A stretch of 64,000 nucleotides of DNA from Earliella scabrosa (GCA_022605405.1 JABYQQ010000008.1:124001-188000), one strand, 5' to 3'; positions 44,230 to 55,522 are shown, counted from the stretch's first letter. The notes: generated by a model not told the origin, from the letters alone. Numbers and translations are program-made.

Positions 44230-45918
44230 CTACACTGCGGTCGATGCAGTCGTTTCCGTCGCTTTGCCGAATGAACTAACAGCAAGCGAGTCGGCGTGTC
44301 TGTGTCCAGCTCATGGTCAGCAAGAGCAACGCGAGACGGAATGAAGGACGTACGACTCCAGCACAATGTTCGTGGTTAGTGTGACGTGTTGATGCGGGTT
44401 CTGTGCGCCGACACCCAGAATACCGGCCAAATGCGAGCCGCGGGCTTGCCCCATGTTTGTGGAGTCGTCGGTCCTGTAACACGAGTGTTAAGACTATTGG
44501 CGTGCAATGTTGCGACAAGTACATACGCTTCATCAACGTCCTCCGGACGGAGCGAGAGCACTGCGGCGGAAGACATGATAACGCTGTAGTTGTGGCCGTT
44601 ATCAGTCATTGTTCAAGATATGACAAGTGAGAGACGTTACCTGAATGTCGTGGCTGGGTGCACATCATTACGCTGTCAACGACGGACGAGAAGTGGATAT
44701 CTAACGCCCTTACCTGGCATAGAGGCGAGCACGTTCATGATCACTGACGACCGCGTCTCGTCAGGGGTACTGACATGAGAACTTTGGGACAGACTCACCG
44801 TTCAGGTTCAATATGGGAAAGACCTGTATGTCACATGAGATCGATCGCAGCAGCATTCCGAGAGGATGACTCACCACAGCAGGAATGTTGCAGACGAAGG
44901 TACCGGCGCAATACCAAAGACACTGTCCCGACAACGCACCGCCGATCGCACTCTTAAGCGCCCCCTTTCTCCAGAGACCACAAATCGTCAGGACGAGGAT
45001 GGCAAGGTCCATCAATATTGCTGAGAATAATTGTAAACCGATGTTAAACTCTACAGATCCAGAAGCAGGGAGACACGTACTATACAGATAGAACATAAAC
45101 ATGGTGATGTTGCTCGACTCGACAACGGCGCAGGATCGGGTTTGCTCGCTCCAGGTGAAGGTGACACTCTTCGAAGCCTCTGTGAATGGAGTTAGTGGAG
45201 CGGAGAAGAGGTGGGATAGCTACGACACTGACGGATTCCGACCAGCGCAGCATGACCCACGCAGCCGAGGGACAGCGTCCAGACAACAGCGCGGTTCATG
45301 TCTTTCCAGATAATGTACCTGGCGAAGTATGAGAAAGGAAGTGAGCGGAGCAGTGGGAAAACGCACGATCGAATGCCAAGATTCAGCGTTGAGCAGTAGG
45401 AGGCTGCACTTCCGAGAAACGCCAGAAACTTGTACATGGCTATGGATGTTTTCTTGAGCGATGTGGACCGGCAAATAGATGTGGGGACGCGTACCATCGC
45501 AAGCGATCTTTGGTTGGAGGCGATTCAGGATGACGCTGCATAGGTCCGTCAATGGCTAACAGGTTTCTTGGAAGGCGAGGATACGCACAAAGTGATTAAT
45601 GTAATCAGGATGGAGTATCGTCCGAAGAGATAGGGAATCTAAACGCAGTTGCACTTGGTTAAGCAACGAATGCGGTGGGAAGAGTAGAATACAACGTGCA
45701 CGCACCAAGACAGGGTTGAATCGACGCTTCCGGGTGAGTAGCGACCACTCTACGTCCATGCGAGTAAGGAAATGATTACTGGGGGCGGCTGGTCTGAGAC
45801 GCAGTCCTAAAGATGTAGAGAGAACTGCGTACCTGAAAAAGCCGAGGAGGAAGACGGCGATTTGATTGTAAAGGAAGCCGCAGAATGCGATGACTGAGGG
45901 GTCCTGCCAATTCACCAT
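44230..45918 (-). CDS. DUF6533-type multi-pass membrane protein
   Basis: Member of a large Agaricomycete-specific family of seven-helix-like membrane proteins of unknown function. It starts MVNWQDPSVIAFCGFLYNQI and continues through VEWSLLTRKRRFNPVL, PYLFGRYSILITLITF, STLNLGIRSYIIWKDMN, SLGCVGHAALVGI, FMFYLYTILMDLAILVLTI, GLWRKGALKSAIGGAL and CAGTFVCNIPAVVF, then a conserved VIMNVLASMPATTFSVIMSS stretch and a hydrophilic tail ending ATETTASTAV at TAG 44230. About ten exons; two are tiny, 30 nt at 44714-44743 and 13 nt at 44641-44653, yet the frame only closes with both. A signalling receptor role is often guessed for this family but not known. A further 5' exon is possible. Confidence 0.78.
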
Positions 45919-46340
45919 GGATGAGACGGTCGACTTGATGAACGGGACTGTCGGCGGTCAACAAGGATGGGAGCGTGCGGGATGCAGCAGCAGCAGCAAT
46001 CGCCCGAGAGCCGGGAGATTAAGACTGCAGGTCATGCAGGGGCAAGGAGGGGAAGGGGTAGGGTGATAGAGAGGAGCGCATCCAGAGCGCATCCGCAGAC
46101 AAGACGAAGGGTGAGACAGCCGGTCGGAGCCATAACAAGCATAGGCGGTCGCATGCGATCCATGTTGCGCACCCGCTCCATTAGCCGCACTCCTCAACGT
46201 CAATCAGCCCGACTGCCGCATTCGGGCTCGCCTATCATCTTCCCACGCATGATGATTGGCCCAACGGAGTCTTTCCGCCACGCGAGCGAGCGAATGCGGT
46301 AGTCGGGGCCCTCTGGAAGGGGTCTTGTGCACTTCCGTTA
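45919..46340. other. Intergenic region upstream of the DUF6533 gene
   Basis: No coding signal. It runs up to the left target-site duplication of the 700-bp MITE. Confidence 0.5.
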
Positions 46341-46348
46341 CGTAAGTG
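46341..46348. repeat. Left 8-bp target-site duplication of MITE 1
   Basis: CGTAAGTG here is repeated exactly at 47049-47056, directly outside the terminal inverted repeats. An 8-bp duplication is the hAT-superfamily size. Confidence 0.85.
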
Positions 46349-47048
46349 AGGACCCCTGTTTATCCCTATAAGCGGCCGTCCGAAAATCCCGACACGATGG
46401 GAGGCTATCCGGCCGTTAGGCCGGGCGAAAAATCCCGACAAGGGTGGCCAAATCGGCCAAATTTGGGGGGTCAAGCCGTCCCGCTGTCCCGACAAGAGGG
46501 TCCCATTGGGCGGCAGGCCGGCCGCCGGTCCCGACACGGACACTAGGTGACGGCCGGGCACGGATAGCGCCCGCCACCTAGGCCGTTTGTTATATTGATT
46601 GTTGATCAGTACTTGACAACTCTTGCTTCACAACATAGCCGGTATGGACCATCTTCTTTACTTTTTACTTATCCTATATGCTCAGTCGGTAACAGCACTG
46701 GGCGTCTTTCTCCCTTGCCGACACCGGGCAGCTGAAATGTCCCGTTTGAGTGCAAACTTCATTCAAACTGTCCACAGACTGTGATTGGTAGCTCTCAGTC
46801 AAGTTTGGGCACACTTTCGAACGAATTTTCCCTGAAGAGAGCACGAAAAAGTCGATTTTGGCGAGGCGCCCGGGAAATCCCGACAGGCTCCGGCCCCGGA
46901 GGGGCCGGGCGAAAAATCCCGACACAACCCAGCGACTTGGGGGGTCCGGCACCCAAATCCCGACACGAACTCCCAAATCCGTCCCGACAAACCCGCCGGA
47001 AATTGGGCGATTTTCGGACGGCCTCTCATAGGGATAAACAGGGGTCCT
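46349..47048. mobile_element. 700-bp non-autonomous DNA transposon (hAT-like MITE)
   Basis: Bounded by 40-bp terminal inverted repeats with two mismatches (46349-46388 and 47009-47048; both begin AGGACCCCTGTTTATCCCTA) and a perfect 8-bp direct duplication. There is no transposase ORF, so it would need an enzyme from elsewhere. The ends are GC-rich and packed with TCCCGACA motifs, while the central 300 bp are AT-richer and unstructured. The target duplication length points to hAT, but the terminal bases differ from the common CAGRG start, so the superfamily is inferred. Confidence 0.85.
46387..46989 (+). repeat. Eight subterminal TCCCGACA motifs inside MITE 1
   Basis: TCCCGACA starts at 46387, 46433, 46487, 46539, 46878, 46917, 46958 and 46982: four in the left 200 bp and four in the right 170 bp, none in the centre, all on the same strand. 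A 20-base unit CCGGGCGAAAAATCCCGACA occurs in both ends. Such arrays are typical transposase-binding sites. Confidence 0.85.
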
Positions 47049-47056
47049 CGTAAGTG
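47049..47056. repeat. Right 8-bp target-site duplication of MITE 1
   Basis: CGTAAGTG, identical to 46341-46348. It lies about 155 bp before the start codon of the sugar porter gene. Confidence 0.85.
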
Positions 47057-47209
47057 TAGCCGCCCTGGAGAGCTTCTGGCGCGGGGTCCACAGAGGCCAA
47101 CATTGACCGGGCAGGCGCGTCTGGACTTTGTGCCAGCGGCCTCGGAGCGTGTAGTCCTCGACGTTGCCTCGTACTGCTCACTCTCCTCCGGGGCGATCCT
47201 CGACTGATC

Positions 47210-49242
47210 ATGACTCCGGGAGAACCCCAAGCCTTCACCGTCTATGGTTGGATCGTCTGCGTGTGGGTTCTGATCGTCTCGTTCCAGGTCAGTCCGTCAT
47301 AAGTAGCCGGGATTCTATCGTGACCTAACTCGATCTCTTCGCCCGGTGCCTTTCGTCTACTACGCGCAGTATGGTTTCCACATATCCAGCCTGAATCAAA
47401 TCCAGGCCGTCCTCACCTGTCGCGTCTCGGACGTCCCTGGAGTCCCCGCCACATACTATGGCCTCCCGACATGCATACCGATGTCCGACGCGACGTTCTC
47501 TGTCCTCACATCCGTGTACACCGTCGGAGGTCTGCTAGGAAGCATCGGAGCGAATGTTGTCATGGACCGTTGGGGGCGGAAAGGTGCCGTCCTCGCAAGT
47601 GCATTCATAATGGCTGTCGGTGCGGGCTTCATGGGTGTTGCCGCGTCCTTGTCCCCTCTCATCATCGGAAGGTGAGTGTTCGTTGGTCTTTTGCCTGAGT
47701 ATCATGTTCCATGCCATGTCCTTCATGGCCCGTCTCAACAGACTCCTCACGGGTGTCTCCGCTGGCCTTGGTCTCTGTGTCGGTCCCATTTACATCTCCG
47801 AGATTGCGCCCAGCAAGATCAAGGGCTCAGTGGGTGAGTCTAACACTTGAGAGCAAATGCGGCGCCGGATTCCTGAAGACGCTACCCAGGCGTCCTCACC
47901 CAGTTCGCCATCGTCATTGGCATTATGATCACCCAGTCCATGGGACTGCAACTCGCGACGCCTCGCACATGGCGAGTCGTGCTCCTCTTCTCCTCCGGCC
48001 TCAGTCTGGCACAGCTGCTTATCGGTCCCGCGATCGTGGAGTCACCCGTTTGGCTCAACCGCCACGGCCTGCTGCGGGACAAGGACGCGAGCGCGCGCAG
48101 ACTGTGGAAGGGCGCCGTCGCAGTACGCAGCCCGGATGGTACGTACACATCTCCCTTGATGGTGTCGTACATTCCAACGTGCCAACACCGTTTGACCTAC
48201 AACAGCCGTCAATGAGGACATCGAAGATCCTCTACTTGGCACCGACGACGAGCGAAGCTCGCTCCATCCCGACCGCCGGGAGGAGCACCAGGCTGCTGCC
48301 ACTGTGCCCCAGGTCCTGCTCCGCGCCGAGTTCAGAAGACCCCTTGCTATCGTTTGCTTCTCAATGCTTTGCCAACAGCTTTCTGGTATGTCGCGCGCCT
48401 CCCGGCATGTCAAGATGTGACTGACGGTTCTTGTCTAGGTGTAAATGCAGGTCGGTGTCTCCACCATGGATTGGCTTGGGGCGCAGGCACTGACCAGGAA
48501 GACCAGTCTTGTACTATAGCAATGACATTCTCTCGAAGACGCTACCGGAACTTGGTCCTTACATCTCATTGGGCATCACCATCGTAAATGTCCTGATGAC
48601 CTTCGCGCCGATTGTCCTCATCGACGTACGTATACCTATTCCTCCCTACTTGATGTCTGTCTCTGACCATCCCTGGTTTAGCGCATGGGACGAAAGAAGC
48701 TGCTCTCCCTATCTGCTACAGGCGCAATCCTGTCGCTCGTCGGCGTCGGCTTAGGGCTGGACAGCGGCGCCGTCACGCTGGCGAGCGTGGCCGTCATGAC
48801 TTTCATAGCGTGCGCATGTCTCGTAGCCCTCGGCCCTTGCCGTGTTGACTGACAGCCCGTCCAGGTCCTTTGCGATCGGTATCGGCCCGGTCCCATTCGT
48901 GATGATCCCAGAGGTGTCCCCACACATTGTACGTTCGACCGTCCTCCTTTGAGTTCCCTTGTACTGACCTTTCCCCGTGTTCCAGGCCGTCTCTGCCCTG
49001 TCGTCCGTCGGACTGTCGCTCAACTGTACGTGCAGTCCCGCTCCTGACGTGATCTCGATGTCGTCGGCTTGTCTGACGCGACCGCTGCAGGGATCGCGAA
49101 CTTCCTCGTCGGCCTCGTCTTCTTGCCCCTCCGCAACCTGCTCGCGCACGGCGACCCGATGCAGGAGGGCAGGGTGTTCTACGTGTTCGCCGCGCTCCTC
49201 GCGTTCTTCACGTTCATGCTCTTCCAGACGTACAGGGGCTGA
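47210..49242 (+). CDS. MFS sugar porter, Vps73/YBR241C-like
   Basis: Twelve-helix sugar transporter of the major facilitator superfamily. Hallmarks are YGFHISSLNQIQAVLTC after helix 1, DRWGRKGAV between helices 2 and 3, LLTGVSAGLGLCVGPIYISE, the VESPVWL variant of PESPRWL, QQLSGVNAVLYYSND in helix 7, DRMGRKKLLS, and NFLVGLVFLPLRNLL near the end. The helix 1 loop, with Asn and Cys, is closer to the yeast vacuolar-type Vps73/YBR241C group than to plasma-membrane hexose carriers, so a vacuolar role is inferred. About ten exons; the one coding for GVNA is 12 nt (48439-48450). The stop TGA is at 49240-49242. A MITE ends about 160 bp upstream of the ATG and may form part of the promoter. Confidence 0.88.
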
Positions 49243-49957
49243 GGATGTGCGGGGCGCTGGTCTGGAATCCTGCTCTGCTTTGCTGCTCTGTACATGTCGG
49301 ACATACGCAACACCTCTCATCGCACGTCTGGGGTTTTGGAACTAATCGGACTTTGTATAGTAGAAGTTGGGATATACTTGAGAGAGATATCTCTCGAGCC
49401 GCGTCGACGCGTTGCGCGCTCCACCTCCGGTGAGCCTCAAAGGCTACGTGTCATGGCCACAGTTCAGAAGGATACATGATATCCGCCCGTCAGGGCGGCT
49501 GCCTCCCGGTTCTAGAGCAGCTCCGCAGTTCCTAGAGTGCAACGTCCATCATGACCGCCCACGCCTGTTTATCTGCGGCACGCGCCGGGCAGGTTGAACG
49601 TCTGGTTCCCGCACACGCTGCAGATCCGAATGAACGTTAACCCCCACCGGTCGGAGGGCAGTCGGGTTTCAATGCGGGAGGCGGTTTGTTCTTCACCCAC
49701 AACGATAATTCAATGCAAACAGATATACCAATAACAAGAACTGCGGTATGAGGATGCACAGGACTATGCTACATGGAGTTTTGGTGAACCGATAGATGGC
49801 AACGGCGGTAAGGACAACACGGACACAGGAGCTCCGGACGAGAAGCAATGGGGCACCTGACAGCGTAACACCTGTAGTGTCGCCTTGCCTGTTAGAGGCG
49901 GGCAATCGTTTTGAGGCAATCGGTGTGAGAGATATGGCCGAAGTTGCTCAGGTTGTA
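49243..49957. other. Intergenic region downstream of the sugar porter
   Basis: No exon supported. It ends at the TA target site of the second MITE. Confidence 0.5.
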
Positions 49958-50202
49958 CTGTAGAGTTTCGACCTATCCGGCGCGTCACAGGTCACACGGG
50001 GGTCATCCTCACCGGTCCGAGACATGGGTCACAGGTCACAGGGCGTTGTGGAGGTTCAAATCGGCGTCTAAGCTTCCCGAAATGGCAATTTTGCGCGCGC
50101 CTACGGCGCGGTCTTACCAAATTTGGGTGTCCGCCGCCGCCGCTTCATGACTCAGGGTGGTCACAGGTCACACCCGGCGCCGGATAGGTCGAAACTCTAC
50201 AG
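49958..50202. mobile_element. 245-bp MITE with TA target site (Tc1/mariner-like)
   Basis: Perfect 26-bp terminal inverted repeats (49958-49983 and 50177-50202, starting CTGTAGAGTTTCGACCTATC) flanked by TA on both sides (49956-49957 and 50203-50204). Inside are three direct copies of GTCACAGGTCACA at 49984, 50028 and 50160. There is no ORF of note. TIR plus TA duplication suggests a Tc1/mariner-mobilised MITE. Identity between the two ends implies recent movement or ongoing constraint. Confidence 0.85.
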
Positions 50203-50502
50203 TACTCGCGTGGTTGGGCGGCGCGTTCGCCGATCGCGGTCCTGGTTGCAATCGCTTTACAGCCAGGGACGAGGGTCACCAGGACTGCAGCTGCTTGTAC
50301 ACGGTGTCGGACCAGACCATGACGACTAATGATGTGGCTCGTGCTAGTGGTTGTTCGTAGAGTCAGCCTGAGACCGAGTCATGGCAGAGGGCGAGGAACC
50401 GTGGTCCCAGACGGTCAGGTTCCGAGCGTTCAGCTTTGGGCGCGATGTGCCGGGACCGTTTCCATGTCCAGTGATACGCTGGACACTGGTCGTTGCAGTG
50501 AG

Positions 50503-51646
50503 CTAGCGGCGCGTCGTTGTATGCCAGCTTCTATAATCCGACTCCATTTCCTGCCACAACTCAACGGGACTCGGTATCGAGTCCGCGGACAGGTGTTCCT
50601 CAAGCTCAATGTAAGCGTTGACGATTGTGTGTACTTGACCATCGGATGAGAACGCCATCCGAAGATCGTAACTAAGTCACGGTAGACAGCAACGAGGTCC
50701 TCGTTAAGCTCGCGCTCTGACTTGTTAGGAGACTCGTCGTTTCCGATGTCGAGGTCGAGGTCGTCGAGGATCGTTGATGAGGAGTCTAGACAGTCACAGA
50801 GCGGAGGAGGCACGAGAGGTGCGCTGGACATTTCTAGGTTGGTCCCCTTGTCGCCTGTAACGGGTCAGTTAATATGACTACCGTTCCTCATGCATGAACA
50901 AGGTCCGACTGGCCTTCGTCTTCAAGGGCTAGATGAGCCTGAGCGAGTGTCCCGCATTCGACAAAATACTCTTGAAGGTCCAGGTGTGAGGATACGGGGA
51001 AAGTATACCCGGGGTTGACGTCGGGGTCGAAACCTCCTCTCAGTGGCAACACTTGAAGCTTGAAGCTCCGTAAGACTATGTCCCCAGAAGTAACAGCCGG
51101 GGAAGGGAAAGGGAGGTTCGGTGCAGAGGGGTTCCGTGGGAGTGGCATTGGTGCTGGGCGAGATGGCCTTAACCATCGACGCCGTGATGCCCAGTTCGGG
51201 ACAGGAGGGACGGGGTCCCGTCGCAATTGGGGCCACGACATAACGGGCATATTGGCTGTTTGTCTGTTCATCCATTGCTGGATATGTCCGGTACCCAGTA
51301 TTTTAAGAGGCCCGCCGGGGCGTAATAAAGTCGTGGGTAGAGCCTTACGCGAAGGGCGGTGAGTATGGGTGACGGAAAAGGTAATTAGCAAGGCGATCAT
51401 TGAGCGGGGTTTCAATCTGGTGTTTGGTAGACGCGTTGCCGAAGACGCCCGTTGGCGAAGCCTCAGGCTCACTGGCACTGCGCGCGACCGTAACGCCGCG
51501 GCGCAAGGACTGGTCCAGGTCTTTCTCTCCGCCGTCTGGCGCACAAGATCGAAGTGTGGCGGATTCTTGAACTTACCCACGCCTATTGACTCGCACAGAA
51601 ATAGTCGAACCTTCGCAGCAACCGCTGGCGCCTCCAACTTGACCAC
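50503..51646 (-). CDS. Unassigned minus-strand gene
   Basis: A 252-codon open stretch (51646-50888) with a protein-like end (FKLQVLPLRGGFDPDVN, then HLDLQEYFVECGTLAQAHLA) can be joined through a weak intron to DCLDSSSTILDDLDLDI and LNEDLVAVYR, then through a second intron to ELEEHLSADSIPSPVELWQE and a stop at 50503. The acidic C-terminal part looks real. The N-terminal Arg/Pro-rich part is doubtful and its first codon is GTG, so the true start is unknown. I recognise no family. It sits between a MITE and a secreted hydrolase gene, a plausible place for a young or decayed gene. Confidence 0.35.
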
Positions 51647-51745
51647 TAACTTGCACAGAGACCCGGATCGGAGTACTCACCGGGTGCCACCGACAAACAG
51701 ACCCGTGTGAAGTCTGGTTCACCGCCGCTCTACCTGCCAGTGCGC

Positions 51746-54700
51746 ATGCGCTCTCGCCGGAGCTGGTGCGCCCTCGTGCTAGGGCTCGCATGGTATGCAG
51801 CTAAAGCTATGGCTACCAACTTCCCAGCGGACGACCAGGTCATCATGAGCATTAATCCTACCCAAGACTGGACAGTGTCAATCTCAAGCAAATGGGACGT
51901 AGGTACTTGACGCCTACCAGTGCGTTTGCACCGTCTGACATCCTTCTAGGTTCTCGGCCCATTTCCCATTCACGCCAGAGAACAGCATTTTCTCTCGCCC
52001 TCTTTCCCGCTCAACTGTACGAGTCAGCTATGCATGCGCCCTAAGCCATTGACTGATTCCGGTGACTTCTAGTAACCGATCCGATTGATCTCGCGGCAAC
52101 ATACCCTTCTTCCTACGCTGACGGCGGCTCCGTCGGTTGGACCAAGGCACAATCGACTGAGGACGGGACCCTAGAAGTGTCGTTTCCAGAGATAAGGTAA
52201 ACGGACAGTGGCTTGTGCAGATAACAGAGCTCTGAATGACTTGCGCGCATCCACCTGCAGATGGCAGTCTCTTCGCGCGACCGAAGGATGGGCAGCACTC
52301 CAACACCACAGTCTCCTTCGCACGACCCTTACCGTATACCCCCCTTCTTCTCTCGCGCACGGAAAAGTCTCTTTCTTTCCTCGTTTGGCCGTCACTTTGG
52401 TCCAGGGATCGTTCTTCGCTGTACGCCCCCTGCTTAACTCCACGGGCACACAGGACAGCGCTTTCGTTCCAGAATGGCACACGGGCAACATCTATGCCAT
52501 GGCACGCGCGCCCCCCAACTTCGTTGATCTCCCTTCTCCTCCTTCGTTGGACGCGCCGACCACATACGAGCTGATAGTCAGCGGCGACTACGAGGTACGG
52601 CGCCCCCCACACGATATAAGGAATGACCAACCGTTGATGGATTGACCGCATTTCAGATCAGACTTTTCGGAGACCCGTTGCACAGCGGGACGCAGGTGCC
52701 TAAACTCTCGATCAGGTTGACAGTGGACATAGAGAGCCCCACTGCACCGCTTCTTCCGGTCGTCCGCGAGCCCTCCCACGACATCTCCTGCGACTTCGTC
52801 GATGGCTGGGCTTTCGGTGAGGCTCTTGGCGTTGGCGTCCGCAGCCTGGATGATTGGTGGACCGTCGTTGGCGTGAGCACGCCCGTGAGCGTTTCCGAGG
52901 TACCTAGACACGCTCCCCCTTCTATCTCAGCGATTGTGCTAACCACCGGACCCAGAGCCTCGAGCTGTCATTGCTGCAAGAAACGCGCATCGCGCCCACA
53001 CAGACCCGCATCGTGCCGATCAAGGTCGCGCAGACGAAGCCCATCTCGGTGCCCCAGCTCGAGTTCACACTCATGCTGCGCTCAGGTGATCGTCTGGCTG
53101 AGATTCGCGTCGCGCTCCCGGTGCAGTCTTATGCACAGTGGACGGCGGGCGAGGTGCCGCCAGCGGGGATCAAGGCGTCGTACTTTTTCGGCACGTCCAT
53201 GCCCACCGCGTTCCTCGTAACCCCGCCAAAGGAGCCACACGGCGGCTCGCCGCCGCCGCCGGTCCTCGCGCTGCGTACGTCCCTCCATCCCTCCATCCAT
53301 CCCTTGGCGTTCGTTCGTCTCACTAATGATGCTGTGTACACTGAACTTCGGATGTCGACTCTACAGACGGCGCGGGCGTCGATATCTTCGCGCTGGACTT
53401 CTGGATTCGAGCGCTGCCCCGCCAGCGGCACAGCTGGGTCATTGCACCCACCGGGCGGACCGAATGGGTATGTCTCTGACTCGCTGTGTCCATGATTTTG
53501 TTGATGTTGATGAGGAACACGTAGGGGCTGGACTGGCACGGCCCGAGCGCGCGCGAGGCGTTCGCGACCGTCGACGCGCTGCACGACATCCTGGACGGCC
53601 GGAAGGAGTGGCGGCCGTGGGCCATCGCGCCGGACAGCAAGGTGCTCCTCATGGGCCACTCTAACGGCGGGCAGGGCGCGTGGTTCAATGCCGCGAGAAA
53701 CCCTGATCGCGTCGTCGGTGGTGCGTCGGATGCGCTGTGGTTGTAAAACTTGCATGATGACCGAGATGCTTGCCCATGTCGTCAGTCGTGCCCGCTGCTG
53801 GGTACATCAAGTCGCAGGCATATGTCCCTTGGACACAGTCGAGGTATGCGCGTTCTACTCTCGACCCTGACGAGGAGCAATGCCACTGACTATCATATCT
53901 CGGAGTCTCTAGGTCCGCGCATTACGTCGACCCGGACGTGCGGGCGATCCTGGACTCGTCGCTCACGCCCGACGACAACGACCTCTTCCTGTCAAACCTC
54001 GTCGACACGCCGGTGCTCGGAGTCCATGGGTGCGTGTCTGCATCCCTCTATCTATCGCGGCACGCGGTGGCTGATGTGTTGGACCTATGGGCAGGGGAGA
54101 CGACGACAACGTGCCCGTGTGGCACACCCGCGAGTCCATCTCGGTCCTGAAGACGTGGAACCCCGATGCCAATGCAACGTGAGTGCGAGTGCTGATCGCT
54201 GGCAGGGCCAGCCGCGCCACTCGAAATTGAATGAACACTGAACGCGATTTGCTTCGGTATTCGACAGGTACCGGGAAGACCCCGGTCAGCCGCACTGGTA
54301 CGATGCCGTGTTCGCGAACGAGCAGGTCGAATCGTTCGTGTCGCGGGCGCTGCAAGGAGAGCGCGACGGCGCGCTTGCCACCGTGACGACCTCGCGGACG
54401 TTCACGCTGACAGTCGCGGCCCCGGCCGACTCTGGACCGCTGCACGGGTGGTCCATCCACCGTCTCCTCGTTCCCGGACGGTAGGCGTCCCGCTATCTCC
54501 GCTCGGGATTGTGCGCTGACGTCGAGTCCGGGGGGCAACGTTGACCAGACTGGCCAGATTGGAAGTGCACATCGGGCATGACATCGTCCGGGTCCGCACC
54601 ACTAACGTCGAGGCGTTCTCCGTCCGGCTGGGCGCGCTCCCGGAAGATGTGCGCAGTACGAATCCGGGTATAGTCGTCGACGGCCAGATCATTGAGCTCG

Positions 54701-55522
54701 ACGACGCGAGCTGGGGGTTGCCCGACTTCGCGCTCGGGCTCGCACGAGCAGAGCGCGCGTGGACGGTACGTACTTAATCGTCGCGATGTGCTTCCTCCCC
54801 GGTTGGACCGAACTGCAACGACCGACTGACCTCTCCGCTCCTCAGCCATACCCCGCCTCCAGCCTCGCCGCTGCACCTCCCTCCGGCCGGATCGCCAACT
54901 TCCTCACGACGCGCGCGCCGATCGTCATCGTCGTCCCGAGCCGCTCTGGCTCGCGGCTCCTCTCGGCCGCGCTGCGCGTCGCGCACGCGCTCAACGTCTA
55001 CCACAAGCTCGATGCAGACATCGTGGACGACGCAGAGGCCGCGCAACAGCTCAGGGCTGGGACGCTCGGCGCGGGCAACCTGCTTGTCCTCGGTATCGGC
55101 GTGCTCGGCGAGTTTGGGAAGGCAATCGTCGGGGCGGGCAAGACTGCGTTCAGACTCAGCGGCGACGGCGACACGCTCGAGCTCTTCGGACGGTCGCTCG
55201 GTGAGCCGTCGACCACGACGCTGTTCCTCCACCCCCACCCGTTGCACGCGGGCAGCCTTGCGCTGTTCCTCCACGGCGCAGACGCCAGCGGGCTGGAGCG
55301 GGGGCTCCGGCTGTTCCCCATACGCACTGGGGTCACGGTACCTGACTGGATCTTGCTCGGTCCGGATGCGGACGAACGAGGCTCGGGCGGAGTGAAGGGC
55401 GCAGGGTAAGAGAACCGTTGATAACAAGACACATATGCGACACTGCTCATTGACACCGTATTTTGGTACACAGGGTTTGGGGTAACGACTGGGGGTGGAA
55501 CGAGGCCATGTCCGCATTCTAG
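51746..55522 (+). CDS. Secreted alpha/beta hydrolase, large, function unknown
   Basis: A signal peptide (RSRRSWCALVLGLAWYAAKA) is followed by a beta-rich N-terminal region (VLGPFPIHAREQHFLSPSF, YPSSYADGGSVGW) seen in a basidiomycete-wide family. A catalytic alpha/beta hydrolase domain begins near LALHGAGVDIFALDFW. The nucleophile elbow is LLMGHSNGGQGAWF (about 53,640-53,690), the likely acid lies in VHGGDDDNVPVW, and the likely His in GQPHWYDAVF. A further C-terminal domain (from about 54,540) has no catalytic motifs. About a dozen exons, roughly 1,000 aa, stop TAG 55520-55522. The serine triad resembles PHB-depolymerase or S9-like esterases and peptidases; the substrate cannot be told from sequence. 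Confidence 0.78.

Noticed and set aside
50041..50070. GGTTCAAATCG as an RNA polymerase III B box (tRNA or SINE)
   Set aside because: It falls inside an element with inverted terminal repeats and TA duplications, has no matching A box or cloverleaf, and no poly-A or poly-T end.
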